From the NCBI GenBank assembly GCA_024277475.1, contig JAJRVC010000060.1, positions 1 to 19,327 of the forward strand: a DNA stretch of 19,327 bases. Reading direction: 5' to 3'. Both the position numbers and the translations under genes were made by a program. Position 1 is the stretch's first letter; each line of letters begins with the position of its first letter. The notes beneath the pieces are model-generated. The model did no database searches. It saw only the letters and a program-made list of their open reading frames with translations, and was not told where the DNA came from. Shown here piece by piece: positions 7,794 through 15,427 of the stretch. Source of the stretch: Deltaproteobacteria bacterium (GTDB lineage: Bacteria; Desulfobacterota; Desulfobacteria; Desulfobacterales; JAFDCJ01).

Positions 7794-8158
7794 GGGTTCA
7801 GCGTTCTGGGTTCAGAGGTTCAAAGGTTGCAGTATACAAATAAATATTTCCTGAGTCGGATGCTTTCAACAGTCCAAAGCCCTAACCCGGACGAGCCGGA
7901 ACAGATGCCACAAAGCATCAAGACATAAAGTGAAACCTTTGGTTAATACCCATCTTTGTGTCTTGGCGGCGAAAATATTTTACCATAAAATGTCGTAGAT
8001 CCGCCTCTGGAGGGCAAAGAATTCACGACAAAGACTATAATCTTACCGTGGGGAAAATGCATAGTGAGATTCAGCCGAATGCCTCGTCGGATGCTGAAGC
8101 TCTAAACCCAGAACTTTGAACCCTGAACCCGGAACTCTGAACCTATCAAGGCAGGTAA
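7794..8158. repeat. 365-base gap without a gene, holding nested imperfect inverted repeats
   Basis: No ORF with family resemblance lies here. The outer arms are at 7795-7828 (built of GGTTCA and GTTC units) and 8112-8143 (AACTTTGAACC onward). As reverse complements they agree over about 30 bases with one gap and two mismatches. Nested inside, CAAGACATAAAG (7919-7930) and CTTTGTGTCTTG (7954-7965) pair at 11 of 12 positions around a 23-base loop. A ten-base direct repeat GTCGGATGCT occurs at 7855-7864 and 8086-8095. The right outer arm ends 15 bases before the ccsA start. The GTTC-type and CTTTGTGTCTTG-type units resemble dispersed intergenic repeats of Desulfobacterales genomes (from memory). 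Function is unknown: a dispersed-repeat composite, a MITE-like element, or a structured 5' leader of ccsA are all possible. Confidence 0.6.
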
Positions 8159-8980
8159 ATGGAAATTGTAATCCTTCTAACGATTCTGGCTTATATGCTC
8201 AGCACCGCTGCATATGTTGCATATTTGTTTCTTCAAAAAGATAATTTACAGCGTATCGGCTATTTTATCCTGCTGGCCGGGATCCTCTTTCACACGGTAA
8301 CGATTATTTCCGGATTTATTAAAACCGGTCAGTTGCCAGTGGGCAACTTACGTGAAACACTCTCTTGGGCGGCATGGGCTGTTGCCGGCGTGTTTCTGGT
8401 TATTCAATACAAATACAATTTGAAGATTCTGGGGATATTTGCAGCACCGCTGGTGGCCCTGATCATGATCGTGGCCTCTTTGCTACCCAGTGCGCCTGCT
8501 CAAGTCTCAAATATATTTAAAAATTTCTGGCTCATCTCACATGTAGTTGCTATCTTTTTCGGTGAGGCTTCTTTTGCCCTGGCGGGCGGGTTGGGGGTGT
8601 TATATCTTATTCAGGAAAACGCAATTAAAACAAAAAAACATCGATTCTTTTTTAAACGGCTGCCGTCGCTGGACCTGTTGGATGTCACCGGCTATGCCTG
8701 CATTGTAGTGGGATTTACGCTGCTCACTTTAGGGCTTATTACCGGTCTTGTATATGCCAAATCTGTTTGGGGTCGATTCTGGAGTTGGGACCCCAAGGAG
8801 GTTTGGTCCGGGATCACTTGGATTTTTTATGCAATCCTTTTGCATGAAAGGCTCACCGTCGGTTGGCGGGGTCGTAAATCGGCCATCATGGCCATCATCG
8901 GATTTTGTGTTCTGATCTTCACTTTCCTTGGTGTCAACCTGTTGTTGGAAGGACATCATGGGGAATTTACAAAATTCTAA
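8159..8980 (+). CDS. ccsA: Cytochrome c assembly membrane protein CcsA/HemX family
   Basis: A 273-residue integral membrane protein with about eight hydrophobic segments. It carries the tryptophan-rich WWD heme-handling motif WGRFWSWDPKEVW (204-216) between late transmembrane helices. Histidines in or next to membrane segments (H45 in ILFHTVT, one in LISHVVAIF, one in LLHERLT) match the conserved heme-ligand histidines of CcsA. In the System II pathway CcsA (ResC) and Ccs1 (ResB) carry heme across the membrane and attach it to c-type apocytochromes. No ccs1/resB lies in this window. The placement directly before hemA also matches the HemX branch of the family, which tunes glutamyl-tRNA reductase levels in Bacillus, so either role is possible. 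The ATG at 8159 has GGCAGG three bases upstream. Its leader abuts the right arm of the inverted-repeat region. Confidence 0.88.
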   Translation: MEIVILLTILAYMLSTAAYVAYLFLQKDNLQRIGYFILLAGILFHTVTIISGFIKTGQLPVGNLRETLSWAAWAVAGVFLVIQYKYNLKILGIFAAPLVALIMIVASLLPSAPAQVSNIFKNFWLISHVVAIFFGEASFALAGGLGVLYLIQENAIKTKKHRFFFKRLPSLDLLDVTGYACIVVGFTLLTLGLITGLVYAKSVWGRFWSWDPKEVWSGITWIFYAILLHERLTVGWRGRKSAIMAIIGFCVLIFTFLGVNLLLEGHHGEFTKF

Positions 8981-9038
8981 AATAGAAGGATTCTGAACTA
9001 TTTAGTTTTGATCATTTTCTTAATCTTTACTTTTCGCT

Positions 9039-10304
9039 ATGTCTGACATCGTACTGGTAGGTATCAACCATAAAACAGCTCCCGTAGAGCTTCGCGAGTG
9101 TATTGCCTTTTCCAAAGAAGAATCGGTAAGCGCCGTTCAGACACTTCTGCGTCAACCGGATCTAAATGAGGTGATTCTGTTTTCCACCTGCAACCGGGTT
9201 GAAGTGCTGTTCGTTACCGACGACATATCCAGGGCAATTTCAACCACAAAACAATTTATTGCCGATTTTAATAAAATCCCCCTCGAACAATTTGAAAATG
9301 CCCTCTATGTTCATGAGAGAGATGAAGCGGTCCGCCATGTTTTCAGAGTTGCCTCCAGTCTGGATTCCATGGTGATCGGCGAGCCTCAAATTCTCGGCCA
9401 GATAAAGGATTCCTTTCGGACATCCACTGCCATAAACACCTCTGGAGTTATCCTGAATCGTCTGCTTCACAGAACATTTTTTGTAGCCAAACGAATTCGT
9501 ACCGAGACCGGCATCGGAGACCGAGCGGTATCCATCAGCTTTGCAGCGGTGGAACTGGGGCGCAAAATATTCGGAACATTGGAAGGTAAAACTGTCTTGC
9601 TGATTGGTGCCGGGGAGATGGCGGAGCTTTCCGTCGAACATCTGATTCGAAATAAGGTGGGCGATATATATGTGGCCAACCGGACCTTTGAAAATGGTGT
9701 CGCCCTGGCTAAAAAGTTTAACGGACAGGCCCTGCGCTTCGAAGAAATTTCAGATTGTTTAAAATTTATTGACATTATCATCAGCTCCACCGGGGCATCT
9801 GATTTTGTGATCACACGCAACCAAGTGAAAGGTGTCCTTCGTGCTCGGCGCAGCCGGCCGCTTTTTTTTATCGATATCGCCGTCCCCCGGGATATTGACC
9901 CGGCGGTAAACCGGTTGTCGAACTCCTATGTGTATGATATCGACGACCTTAAAGACGTCGTTGACGAGAATATGGAGGATCGCCAGCAGGAAGCCGTCAA
10001 AGCAGAACGAATCGTCGATGAAGCGGTTATCAACTTTCGCCAATGGCATGCCGGCCTCGATGTGGTGCCGACGATCATTGCGTTGAGAAACAAAGTGGAG
10101 TCCATCGCGCAAGCGGAAATAAAAAAAACGCTGCAATCAAATAAATTCCCTGATTCCGGTGCCGAAGCGCTTAACAAAATGACCCATTCTCTTATTAACA
10201 AAATACTGCATGACCCCACCATTTTTTTAAAAAAAAACGGTATGCTGGCGGATAGATCGCTTTATATCGATGCTGTTCGCAAACTTTTTAACCTGGACGA
10301 GTGA
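9039..10304 (+). CDS. hemA: Glutamyl-tRNA reductase
   Basis: A 421-residue HemA, the normal length. It reduces glutamyl-tRNA(Glu) to glutamate-1-semialdehyde with NADPH, the first committed step of tetrapyrrole synthesis in the C5 pathway. The N-terminal catalytic domain shows GINHKTAPVELRE (8-20) and the active-site cysteine C51 in FSTCNRVE. The signature SSLDSMVIGEPQILGQIK follows. The NADPH domain has LIGAGEMAEL and VANRT, then FFIDIAVPRDIDP, and the C-terminal helical dimerisation domain ends in AVRKLFNL. All signatures are intact. It lies 58 bases after ccsA on the same strand with no terminator seen between them, so the two are probably co-transcribed and join heme supply to cytochrome c assembly. 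No clear Shine-Dalgarno precedes ATG 9039. The aminomutase hemL and the later pathway genes are not in the window. Confidence 0.97.
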   Translation: MSDIVLVGINHKTAPVELRECIAFSKEESVSAVQTLLRQPDLNEVILFSTCNRVEVLFVTDDISRAISTTKQFIADFNKIPLEQFENALYVHERDEAVRHVFRVASSLDSMVIGEPQILGQIKDSFRTSTAINTSGVILNRLLHRTFFVAKRIRTETGIGDRAVSISFAAVELGRKIFGTLEGKTVLLIGAGEMAELSVEHLIRNKVGDIYVANRTFENGVALAKKFNGQALRFEEISDCLKFIDIIISSTGASDFVITRNQVKGVLRARRSRPLFFIDIAVPRDIDPAVNRLSNSYVYDIDDLKDVVDENMEDRQQEAVKAERIVDEAVINFRQWHAGLDVVPTIIALRNKVESIAQAEIKKTLQSNKFPDSGAEALNKMTHSLINKILHDPTIFLKKNGMLADRSLYIDAVRKLFNLDE

Positions 10305-10378
10305 TGCTTGTCCGTGATCTTTGCGATCTCTTCGGTGAACTATTAATTAATTCAGAAAATTAGATTGGGAGGCCCGAA

Positions 10379-11314
10379 TTGAAAAAAACAGTCTTTTTAT
10401 TTCCCGGTCAGGGTTCCCAGAGTGTCGGGATGGGCGAAGAATTTTACCGCGAATATGATACTGCCCGTGAACTTTTTGACATGACGGAGGAACTTACCCG
10501 TATTAATATTTCAAAGCTCTGTTTCAAAGGTCCGTTAGAAGATTTAACCCTGACAGTCAATCTGCAGCCGGCGGTTACGGCGGTGAATCTTGCCTGTCTG
10601 ATGGCCATCGAAAAGGAATATGATGCATATTGCTGTTGCGCCGGCCATAGTCTGGGTGAATACAGTGCCCTGAATGCAGCCGGCGTGATTTCAAGGGAAG
10701 ACACCATTCGATTGGTTTTAAGACGGGGCGAATTGATGCACCGTGATGCAACCCGGCACCGAGGTGTGATGTATGCCATCGTAGGTCTCCCAATCGATGA
10801 GGTTTCCGAGATGGTTTCCGAAGGACAAAAGGATGGTATTGTATCGGTTGCCAATCACAACACCAAGCTTCAAATTGTGATAACCGGGGCTGAGAAACCA
10901 GTTGCCCGGGTTTCAGCTCTGGCGAGTGCCAAAGGCGCAAAATCTGTTCCGCTGAAAGTTAGCGGCGCCTGGCATAGTGCATTGATTAAAGATGCTCAGG
11001 GCGCATTCAAAGAAAATCTTGAAACGATATCGTTTAACTCTCCGCAAAAATCCGTATTATTCAACGTCACGGCGGACTCATCGGACAATCCGGCCGAAAT
11101 TAAAGAAATCATGGCGCGCCAGTTGTGCAGTCCCGTACGATGGTACGACGCAATGAATAAGCTGATAGATGAAGGTGTGGAGGTATTTGTGGAAGTCGGT
11201 CCCGGCAGAGTCCTTTCCGGGCTGTTGAAAAAGATCCTGCCCAGGGACCATCCCGCTAAAATTTTTAACGTCGGCAATATGAAACAGCTTGAAAAATTTT
11301 TAAAAAATAATTGA
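10379..11314 (+). CDS. fabD: Malonyl-CoA:acyl carrier protein transacylase
   Basis: A 311-residue FabD, typical of the family (about 309). It moves malonyl groups from CoA to ACP, supplying fatty acid synthesis in the cytosol. Visible residues are FPGQGSQ (8-14, with Q11), the nucleophile S91 in GHSLGEYSA, R116 that binds the malonate carboxylate, H199 in GAWHS as the catalytic partner, and the C-terminal VEVGPGRVLSGLLKK. The start codon is TTG at 10379, supported by GGGAGG seven bases upstream and by the usual KKTVFLFPGQGSQ opening. It follows hemA by 74 bases on the same strand. The customary partners fabH, fabG, acpP and fabF are absent on both sides, so this copy sits apart from a fab cluster. 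Confidence 0.96.
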   Translation: MKKTVFLFPGQGSQSVGMGEEFYREYDTARELFDMTEELTRINISKLCFKGPLEDLTLTVNLQPAVTAVNLACLMAIEKEYDAYCCCAGHSLGEYSALNAAGVISREDTIRLVLRRGELMHRDATRHRGVMYAIVGLPIDEVSEMVSEGQKDGIVSVANHNTKLQIVITGAEKPVARVSALASAKGAKSVPLKVSGAWHSALIKDAQGAFKENLETISFNSPQKSVLFNVTADSSDNPAEIKEIMARQLCSPVRWYDAMNKLIDEGVEVFVEVGPGRVLSGLLKKILPRDHPAKIFNVGNMKQLEKFLKNN

Positions 11315-11496
11315 GGGCAATTTTTGGCATACCCTCTTATCGCGCTGAAGGTTCACTTCGTACCCAACAGTTAGCGTGTTGTCTCGTCTGGCTGCGGTGG
11401 GCGGATTAATTTTATTCTTTACAAAAAAACCGGGCTGTGCTATTTAAATCTACTTTTAATACTTAAGGAAAATAAGGATTTTCAGAAGGTCCTATC

Positions 11497-11859
11497 ATGA
11501 AAAAAAAAGATAAAGAGAATTTTAAAAAGCATCTCACTGAAAGGCTTGGAGATCTTTTGAACCAGGCAGGCAATACGGTCTCAGGCATGACCGAGACCAA
11601 AGAGAATTTTCCGGATCCAACCGACCGTGCGGCTCTGGAAGCAGACCGCAATTTTATGCTGCGAATCCGTGATCGGGAAGCCAAGCTGATAAAAAAGATT
11701 AAAGAAGCCCTGGAACGGATTGAAAATGATACATACGGGATTTGTGAATCCTGTGGTGAAGAGATAACTCTCAAGCGGCTGAAAGCTAGACCTGTCACAA
11801 CACAATGCATCGAGTGTAAATCCAAAGAGGAAGCTTTGGAGAAAGCCCTTGGACTTTAG
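11497..11859 (+). CDS. dksA: DksA/TraR-family zinc-finger transcription factor (DksA-like)
   Basis: A 120-residue protein very like the C-terminal four-fifths of DksA, which binds in the secondary channel of RNA polymerase and, with ppGpp, adjusts rRNA and amino-acid promoters. The coiled-coil tip motif DxxDxA is kept (D40, D43, A45 in FPDPTDRAA), as needed for DksA-type activity. The coiled coil runs on (RDREAKLIKKIKEALERIE), and a four-cysteine zinc finger follows (CESCGEEI, then QCIECK). It is about 30 residues shorter than E. coli DksA (151), lacking the N-terminal helix region. ATG 11497 has AGAAGG seven bases upstream. Its 3' end overlaps the start of the PHP-domain gene by 11 bases, so it heads a probable dksA-PHP-rnc operon. 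Confidence 0.92.
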   Translation: MKKKDKENFKKHLTERLGDLLNQAGNTVSGMTETKENFPDPTDRAALEADRNFMLRIRDREAKLIKKIKEALERIENDTYGICESCGEEITLKRLKARPVTTQCIECKSKEEALEKALGL

Positions 11860-12718
11860 CAGGCATGTGAGCATCGACCTTCATATTCACACCACCGCTT
11901 CCGATGGTACATTTACGCCCGAACAGATCATTGCACATGCTCTTCAACTCAAATTAAAAGCAATCGCTATAACGGACCACGATACGGTAGCCGGTTCAAA
12001 AAAGGCTTTGCGTAGCGGCATTCCCCCTTCTCTTGGGTTTTTAACCGGTGTTGAAATCAGTTCTACCCCCCCTCCCTGTTATCCCGGTTCTGGAAGTTTC
12101 CATTTACTGGGGTATTCAATTCGTCTCGATGATCCGAAATTGAATCGAACGCTTGAAAAACTGCAACAGGCAAGAAGAAACCGGAATCCGGCGATTATAA
12201 ACCGCTTAAATAAATTGGGTATTTCCATAGCCTTGGAAGAAGTTCGCAAAGAAGCGGGGGGGGGACAGCTGGGAAGACCTCATATTGCACAGCTTATGGT
12301 CAAAAAGAGAGTGGTCGCATCGATTGATGCGGCGTTTGATCAATTTTTAGGCACCGGCAAACCCGCTTACGTGGATAAACAACGAGTTGAATGCTTTAAG
12401 GCGATAAAAATCATACTGGATGCCGGAGGTGTTCCTGTGCTGGCCCATCCGGGTCTGTTGGATTACAAAGATGAAAACCAACTAGACGAATTGATAGGCA
12501 AATTAGAGAAAGCGGGAATCCAGGGGGTGGAGGTTTATTATTCCGGACATACCCCGGATCAGACGCGCCTATATGCCGAACTGGCGAAGCGCCATGATTT
12601 ATTAATGACCGGCGGCAGCGACTTTCACGGTGCCATTCAGCCTGAAATCGAAATGGGATCGGGACAAGGTGATCTGATCGTTCCTTTCGAATTATTCGAA
12701 AAGTTAATCCAGCACTAA
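11849..12718 (+). CDS. PHP-domain phosphoesterase (YciV/RNase AM-like, COG0613)
   Basis: A 289-residue protein with the PHP metal motifs in order: DLHIHTTASDGT at the N-terminus, ITDHDT, GVEIS, RPHIAQ, AHPG and GSDFHG. This is the arrangement of the YciV/RNase AM (TrpH-like) group, whose characterised members hydrolyse 3',5'-nucleotide bisphosphates and short RNA 5' ends using a trinuclear metal centre. The insert between the GVEIS and RPH motifs (ending RNRNPAIINRLNKLG) is typical of that group. I chose the TTG at 11849, which has GGAG seven bases upstream and lies inside the end of dksA. A GTG at 11867 is an alternative that loses only six residues. Eighteen bases separate it from rnc. A link to RNA degradation fits both the family and the neighbour. 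Confidence 0.9.
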   Translation: MDFSRHVSIDLHIHTTASDGTFTPEQIIAHALQLKLKAIAITDHDTVAGSKKALRSGIPPSLGFLTGVEISSTPPPCYPGSGSFHLLGYSIRLDDPKLNRTLEKLQQARRNRNPAIINRLNKLGISIALEEVRKEAGGGQLGRPHIAQLMVKKRVVASIDAAFDQFLGTGKPAYVDKQRVECFKAIKIILDAGGVPVLAHPGLLDYKDENQLDELIGKLEKAGIQGVEVYYSGHTPDQTRLYAELAKRHDLLMTGGSDFHGAIQPEIEMGSGQGDLIVPFELFEKLIQH

Positions 12719-12736
12719 TCATTTGCAGGTACACCA

Positions 12737-13438
12737 ATGGAAGCAAAAGATCCGTCCGGAATTGAGCAGCAAATACAATACGAATTTAAAGATAAAAACC
12801 TTCTGCAGGAGGCCTTAAGACACAGCTCCTATGTCAACGAAATTGCCGATCTCCATCTGCGGGACAATGAACGACTCGAATTTCTGGGGGATGCGGTATT
12901 GAACCTGATCGTAAGCCATATCCTCATGCGTTGCTATCCGGACCTGAAAGAAGGTGATCTTTCAAAAAGCCGTGCCAACCTCGTCAATTAATTCCAGCTT
13001 GCTAAAACGGCACGATCAGTTAACCTGGGCGCATACATCTTGTTGGGTAAGGGAGAACTTCAGACCCGGGGCCGGGAAAAAAATTCCATTTTAGCTGATT
13101 CCTTCGAAGCATTGACAGCGGCAATCTACCTGGATGGCGGTTTCCAAGCTGCTTACAAGATCATCGAAAAAAAATTTCAGCCATTAATAGACCAGCTGAA
13201 CGCCTTCGCAACCAATTACGATTATAAGAGTCAGCTACAGGAATGGGTGCAGGTCGGGCATGGGGTGATACCTGAATACAGGATCATCCGTGAAGAGGGT
13301 CCGGATCATGATAAAACTTTCTGGGTGGCGCTGAAAGTAATTGATATCGAAAGCGAAGGGCACGGCAAAAGCAAGAAGGCAGCGGAGCAGGATGCTGCGA
13401 AAAAAGCGCTGGAGCTGCTGAGCACGGATCAGTATTGA
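12737..13438 (+). pseudogene. rnc: Ribonuclease III interrupted by an in-frame TAA at codon 85
   Basis: Read straight through, this is a complete 233-codon RNase III. It has the first catalytic motif NERLEFLGDAVL (E45, D52), the second acidic pair in SILADSFEA (D121, E124), and a C-terminal double-stranded RNA-binding domain (DYKSQLQEW through GKSKKAAEQDAAKKAL). At 12989-12991 a TAA splits SRANLVN from FQLAKTAR. The frame before and after is identical. RNase III proteins usually have glutamate after LVN, so one GAA-to-TAA change explains the break. If the stop is real, the 84-residue product lacks half the active site and all of the RNA-binding domain. The distal part (a TTG at 13040 is the only nearby start) has no ribosome binding site. 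The rest of the sequence shows no decay, so either a sequencing error or a very recent mutation is likely. Start ATG 12737 has AGG eight bases upstream. Confidence 0.88.
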
Positions 13439-13441
13439 CCC

Positions 13442-13460
13442 GGGTCAGGCGGGTTGACCC
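13442..13460 (+). other. Small hairpin just after the rnc stop
   Basis: GGGTCA (13442-13447) and TGACCC (13455-13460) pair perfectly around seven bases, starting four bases after the rnc stop codon. There is no T-run behind it, so it may be a weak or factor-assisted terminator rather than a classic one. Confidence 0.35.
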
Positions 13461-13603
13461 TTCAAGTCTTTCAGCCTCCTTGTCAATGGCTTATTTAAAC
13501 AATTCAATAAATTGGTCGAACAGACATTGGGCTTGATTATTATCCCAGGAACTGTTTTAATCCAAGAAATTTTATTTTTAACCACTCTCTTTAGGAGGCA
13601 ATA

Positions 13604-13963
13604 ATGAAAGACAAAGTACTTGTTATTTGTTCCTGTGGTACGGACAATCCCAATCGGGCCACGCGAGCCTTTTTTTTCGCCATGGTGGCTGCCAAGCAGG
13701 GCAAACAGACCGTTATGTTCCTGTTGGATGAGGCTGTCTACCTGGCTAAAAAAGGAGTTATCGAGAATATTAAGGCCGCCACCGGCGATGCCGCTGACGA
13801 CCATCTGGCCTTTCTGCAAGAATACGAAGTGCCCATCCTGGTGTGTACACCATGCGCTGTATCACGCCAGATTACCGAAGCCGATCTCATTGAGGGTGCC
13901 CGTATGGCAACCGGTGACAAGATGATCGATCTGGCCTGTGACAGTGCCGTAATCAGTTTATAA
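13604..13963 (+). CDS. DsrE/DsrF-like family protein
   Basis: A 119-residue single-domain protein of the DsrE/YchN-like fold, whose best-known members (DsrE, TusD) carry sulfur on a cysteine in sulfur oxidation or tRNA thiolation. The opening (KVLVICSCGTDNPNRATRAFFFAMVAAKQGKQTVMFLL) fits the family strand-helix-strand. The C-terminal half holds CTPCAVSRQI (C81, C84), a C-x-x-C where sulfur-relay members keep their active cysteine. Two more cysteines (C9, C11) sit on the first strand. It is not a DsrEFH-type operon member: no dsrF, dsrH or tus gene is nearby, and it has its own terminator. A very strong ribosome binding site (AGGAGG, five bases before ATG 13604) suggests high expression. Family is clear; substrate and partner are unknown. 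Confidence 0.88.
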   Translation: MKDKVLVICSCGTDNPNRATRAFFFAMVAAKQGKQTVMFLLDEAVYLAKKGVIENIKAATGDAADDHLAFLQEYEVPILVCTPCAVSRQITEADLIEGARMATGDKMIDLACDSAVISL

Positions 13964-13987
13964 CCCAACCCGGACAAAATCGGTTGA

Positions 13988-14042
13988 AGCGAAGCGTAAA
14001 TCCCGTTTTATCAAGGATGAAAACGCTTCGCTAAATCTTTTT
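13988..14042 (+). terminator. Intrinsic terminator after the DsrE-like gene
   Basis: A perfect nine-base stem pairs AGCGAAGCG (13988-13996) with CGCTTCGCT (14024-14032) around a 27-base loop, which can partly fold by itself. The stem is followed by AAATC and five T's (14038-14042). It starts 25 bases after the DsrE-like stop codon. Confidence 0.6.
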
Positions 14043-14343
14043 AAAATAGACAGAATGCATTCTTTCGACGTTCATCAGTTTCTTATTCGATTTGACCGGT
14101 CGTTTTTTGTCCGGCGGCCGGGCTGATATCTGACGCCTTCAGTCTTTTACAACATGTTGTCAGGAAAAACCCGATAAGGGCCTACTGGCTAATAGCGATA
14201 TAGAGAAACAGGATCAGGCTGCTGCTTTGGGGAGCGCTGGCTTCAGCCATAAAATCAAAATGAATACAAAAAAATTCCCGGGGTCAACAGATAAGACCCC
14301 GAATTCACAATTCCAGCGACCCATGATCAGTGACCAGTGACCA
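14043..14343. other. Gene-free stretch with repeat debris and a minus-strand terminator-like hairpin
   Basis: I see no gene here. CGGGGTC (14279-14285) and GACCCCG (14295-14301) form a perfect seven-base stem. On the minus strand it is followed by GGAA and a run of seven T's, as in a leftward intrinsic terminator, yet no leftward gene exists to its right. A 12-base palindrome ACAACATGTTGT lies at 14149-14160. The region ends in the CAGTGAC tandem repeat that carries the next gene's start codon. It looks like accumulated intergenic repeat remnants. Confidence 0.45.
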
Positions 14344-14351
14344 GTGACCAG
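14328..14351. repeat. Tandem 7-bp repeat (CAGTGAC)3-CAG
   Basis: Three exact copies of CAGTGAC plus a partial fourth lie head to tail. Because the unit is seven bases, each GTG falls in a different frame. The last GTG (14344) is the predicted start of the radical SAM gene, and the previous copy provides an in-frame TGA at 14338. Confidence 0.9.
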
Positions 14352-15408
14352 ATCCCGTCCCTTCATCATTCCTGTTTTCATTCCCCATGCCGGTTGCCCC
14401 CACCAATGCGTCTTTTGCAACCAGGTTTCGATTACAGGTGCAAAAACGAAGAGGATCACTCCGGCTGAACTTCAAACTCAAATTCATGAATTTTTAAAAT
14501 ATAAGAAAGAAAACAGAAAACCCGTACAGATCGCTTTTTTCGGCGGTAACTTTCTGGGATTAAAAAGTGAAGAGATAAAATCATTGCTCAATTCAGCCGC
14601 TGAATTTGTCAGCGATGGCCAAGTAGACGGCATCCGGTTTTCCACGCGTCCGGATACCATCAACGAGCGCTGTCTGGATATCATAAAGGATTATCCGGTT
14701 TCAACGGTGGAACTGGGGGTCCAGTCGATGGATGATCATGTACTGACACTGGCAGGGCGGGGGCACAGCGCTTCAGATACGGTTCGGGCGGTTGAAGAAC
14801 TCAAAGAGAGACAGTTTAGTATCGGCTTGCAAATGATGGTGGGACTGCCGGAAGATGATGAAACCGGTGCCCTTACCACTGCCCAAAGGATCGCTGACCT
14901 GCGTCCGGATTTTGTCAGAATTTATCCGACCGTGGTGGTTGCAAACAGCCGCCTGGCAGAATGGTTTAAAAGCGGGAAGTATGTGCCCCTGTCCTTGGAG
15001 GAAAGCGTTACCCTGGTAAAACAAATTTATCTGAATTTTAAAAAGAAGGGTATAGAGGTCATCCGCATGGGGCTGCAGACTTCGGAAGATCTTGAAGACG
15101 GAACAACTGTTCTGGCAGGGCCTCATCATCCGGCTTTCGGACACCTGGTTTATTCCGAAATCTTTTTGGATGCGGTCCGTGAAGCCATTCGATCGTATCA
15201 TCGACTGAATGGCTGCGTTACCATCGCTGTGAATCCGAGAAATGTTTCCAAGATCCGCGGTCTGAAAAACGCGAATATCAAGGCAATTAAATCGGGTTTT
15301 AACCTCAATACAATAAAAATTATTCCGGACCCGTCACTGACGGAAGATGAACTGGCGGTCTGCCATAATACATCGGTAAAGGTTTTTGATATAGTATCGC
15401 GTAGTTAA
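14344..15408 (+). CDS. Radical SAM protein, Elp3-like, without acetyltransferase domain
   Basis: A 354-residue radical SAM enzyme. The iron-sulfur cluster motif is C18-x3-C22-x2-C25 in GCPHQCVFCNQ, reached through the opening FIIPVFIPHAG. Further core features are AFFGGNFLGL (the GGE-like strand), TRPDTI, VELGVQSMDD, GLQMMVGLPEDDE and the RIYPTVV strand, which together match the Elp3-like (COG1243) branch. A GNAT acetyltransferase domain, present in true Elp3, is absent, as are SPASM cysteines, so the reaction cannot be named. The GTG at 14344 is the only plausible start: an in-frame TGA lies two codons upstream and no Met/Val/Leu start occurs before the cluster motif without cutting the conserved opening. 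It has no Shine-Dalgarno and sits within a 7-bp tandem repeat. The histidine kinase gene begins 19 bases after its stop. Confidence 0.87.
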   Translation: MTRSRPFIIPVFIPHAGCPHQCVFCNQVSITGAKTKRITPAELQTQIHEFLKYKKENRKPVQIAFFGGNFLGLKSEEIKSLLNSAAEFVSDGQVDGIRFSTRPDTINERCLDIIKDYPVSTVELGVQSMDDHVLTLAGRGHSASDTVRAVEELKERQFSIGLQMMVGLPEDDETGALTTAQRIADLRPDFVRIYPTVVVANSRLAEWFKSGKYVPLSLEESVTLVKQIYLNFKKKGIEVIRMGLQTSEDLEDGTTVLAGPHHPAFGHLVYSEIFLDAVREAIRSYHRLNGCVTIAVNPRNVSKIRGLKNANIKAIKSGFNLNTIKIIPDPSLTEDELAVCHNTSVKVFDIVSRS

Positions 15409-15427
15409 AACTTTAGCACTTTGGGTC

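Noticed and set aside
12989..12991. Recoding of the rnc stop as an amino acid (selenocysteine or pyrrolysine)
   Set aside because: Those systems use UGA and UAG; this is UAA, the family residue is glutamate, and no recoding structure is apparent.
13439..13603. A protein gene on the minus strand between rnc and the DsrE-like gene (ORF 13445-13819)
   Set aside because: It overlaps the well-supported DsrE-like gene, has no family resemblance and no ribosome binding site.
7081..14164. A 13-base inverted match (CCTGACAACATGT at 7081-7093 and its complement at 14152-14164)
   Set aside because: Several 13-base matches are expected by chance within 19 kb, and the flanks do not agree.
14328..14351. 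The 7-bp tandem repeat as a CRISPR array
   Set aside because: Units are seven bases with no spacers, and no cas genes are present.
14214..14459. An 81-codon minus-strand ORF across the CAGTGAC repeat
   Set aside because: Its translation around the repeat (GHWSL-type) comes from repeat DNA, it has no ribosome binding site, and it overlaps the radical SAM cluster motif.
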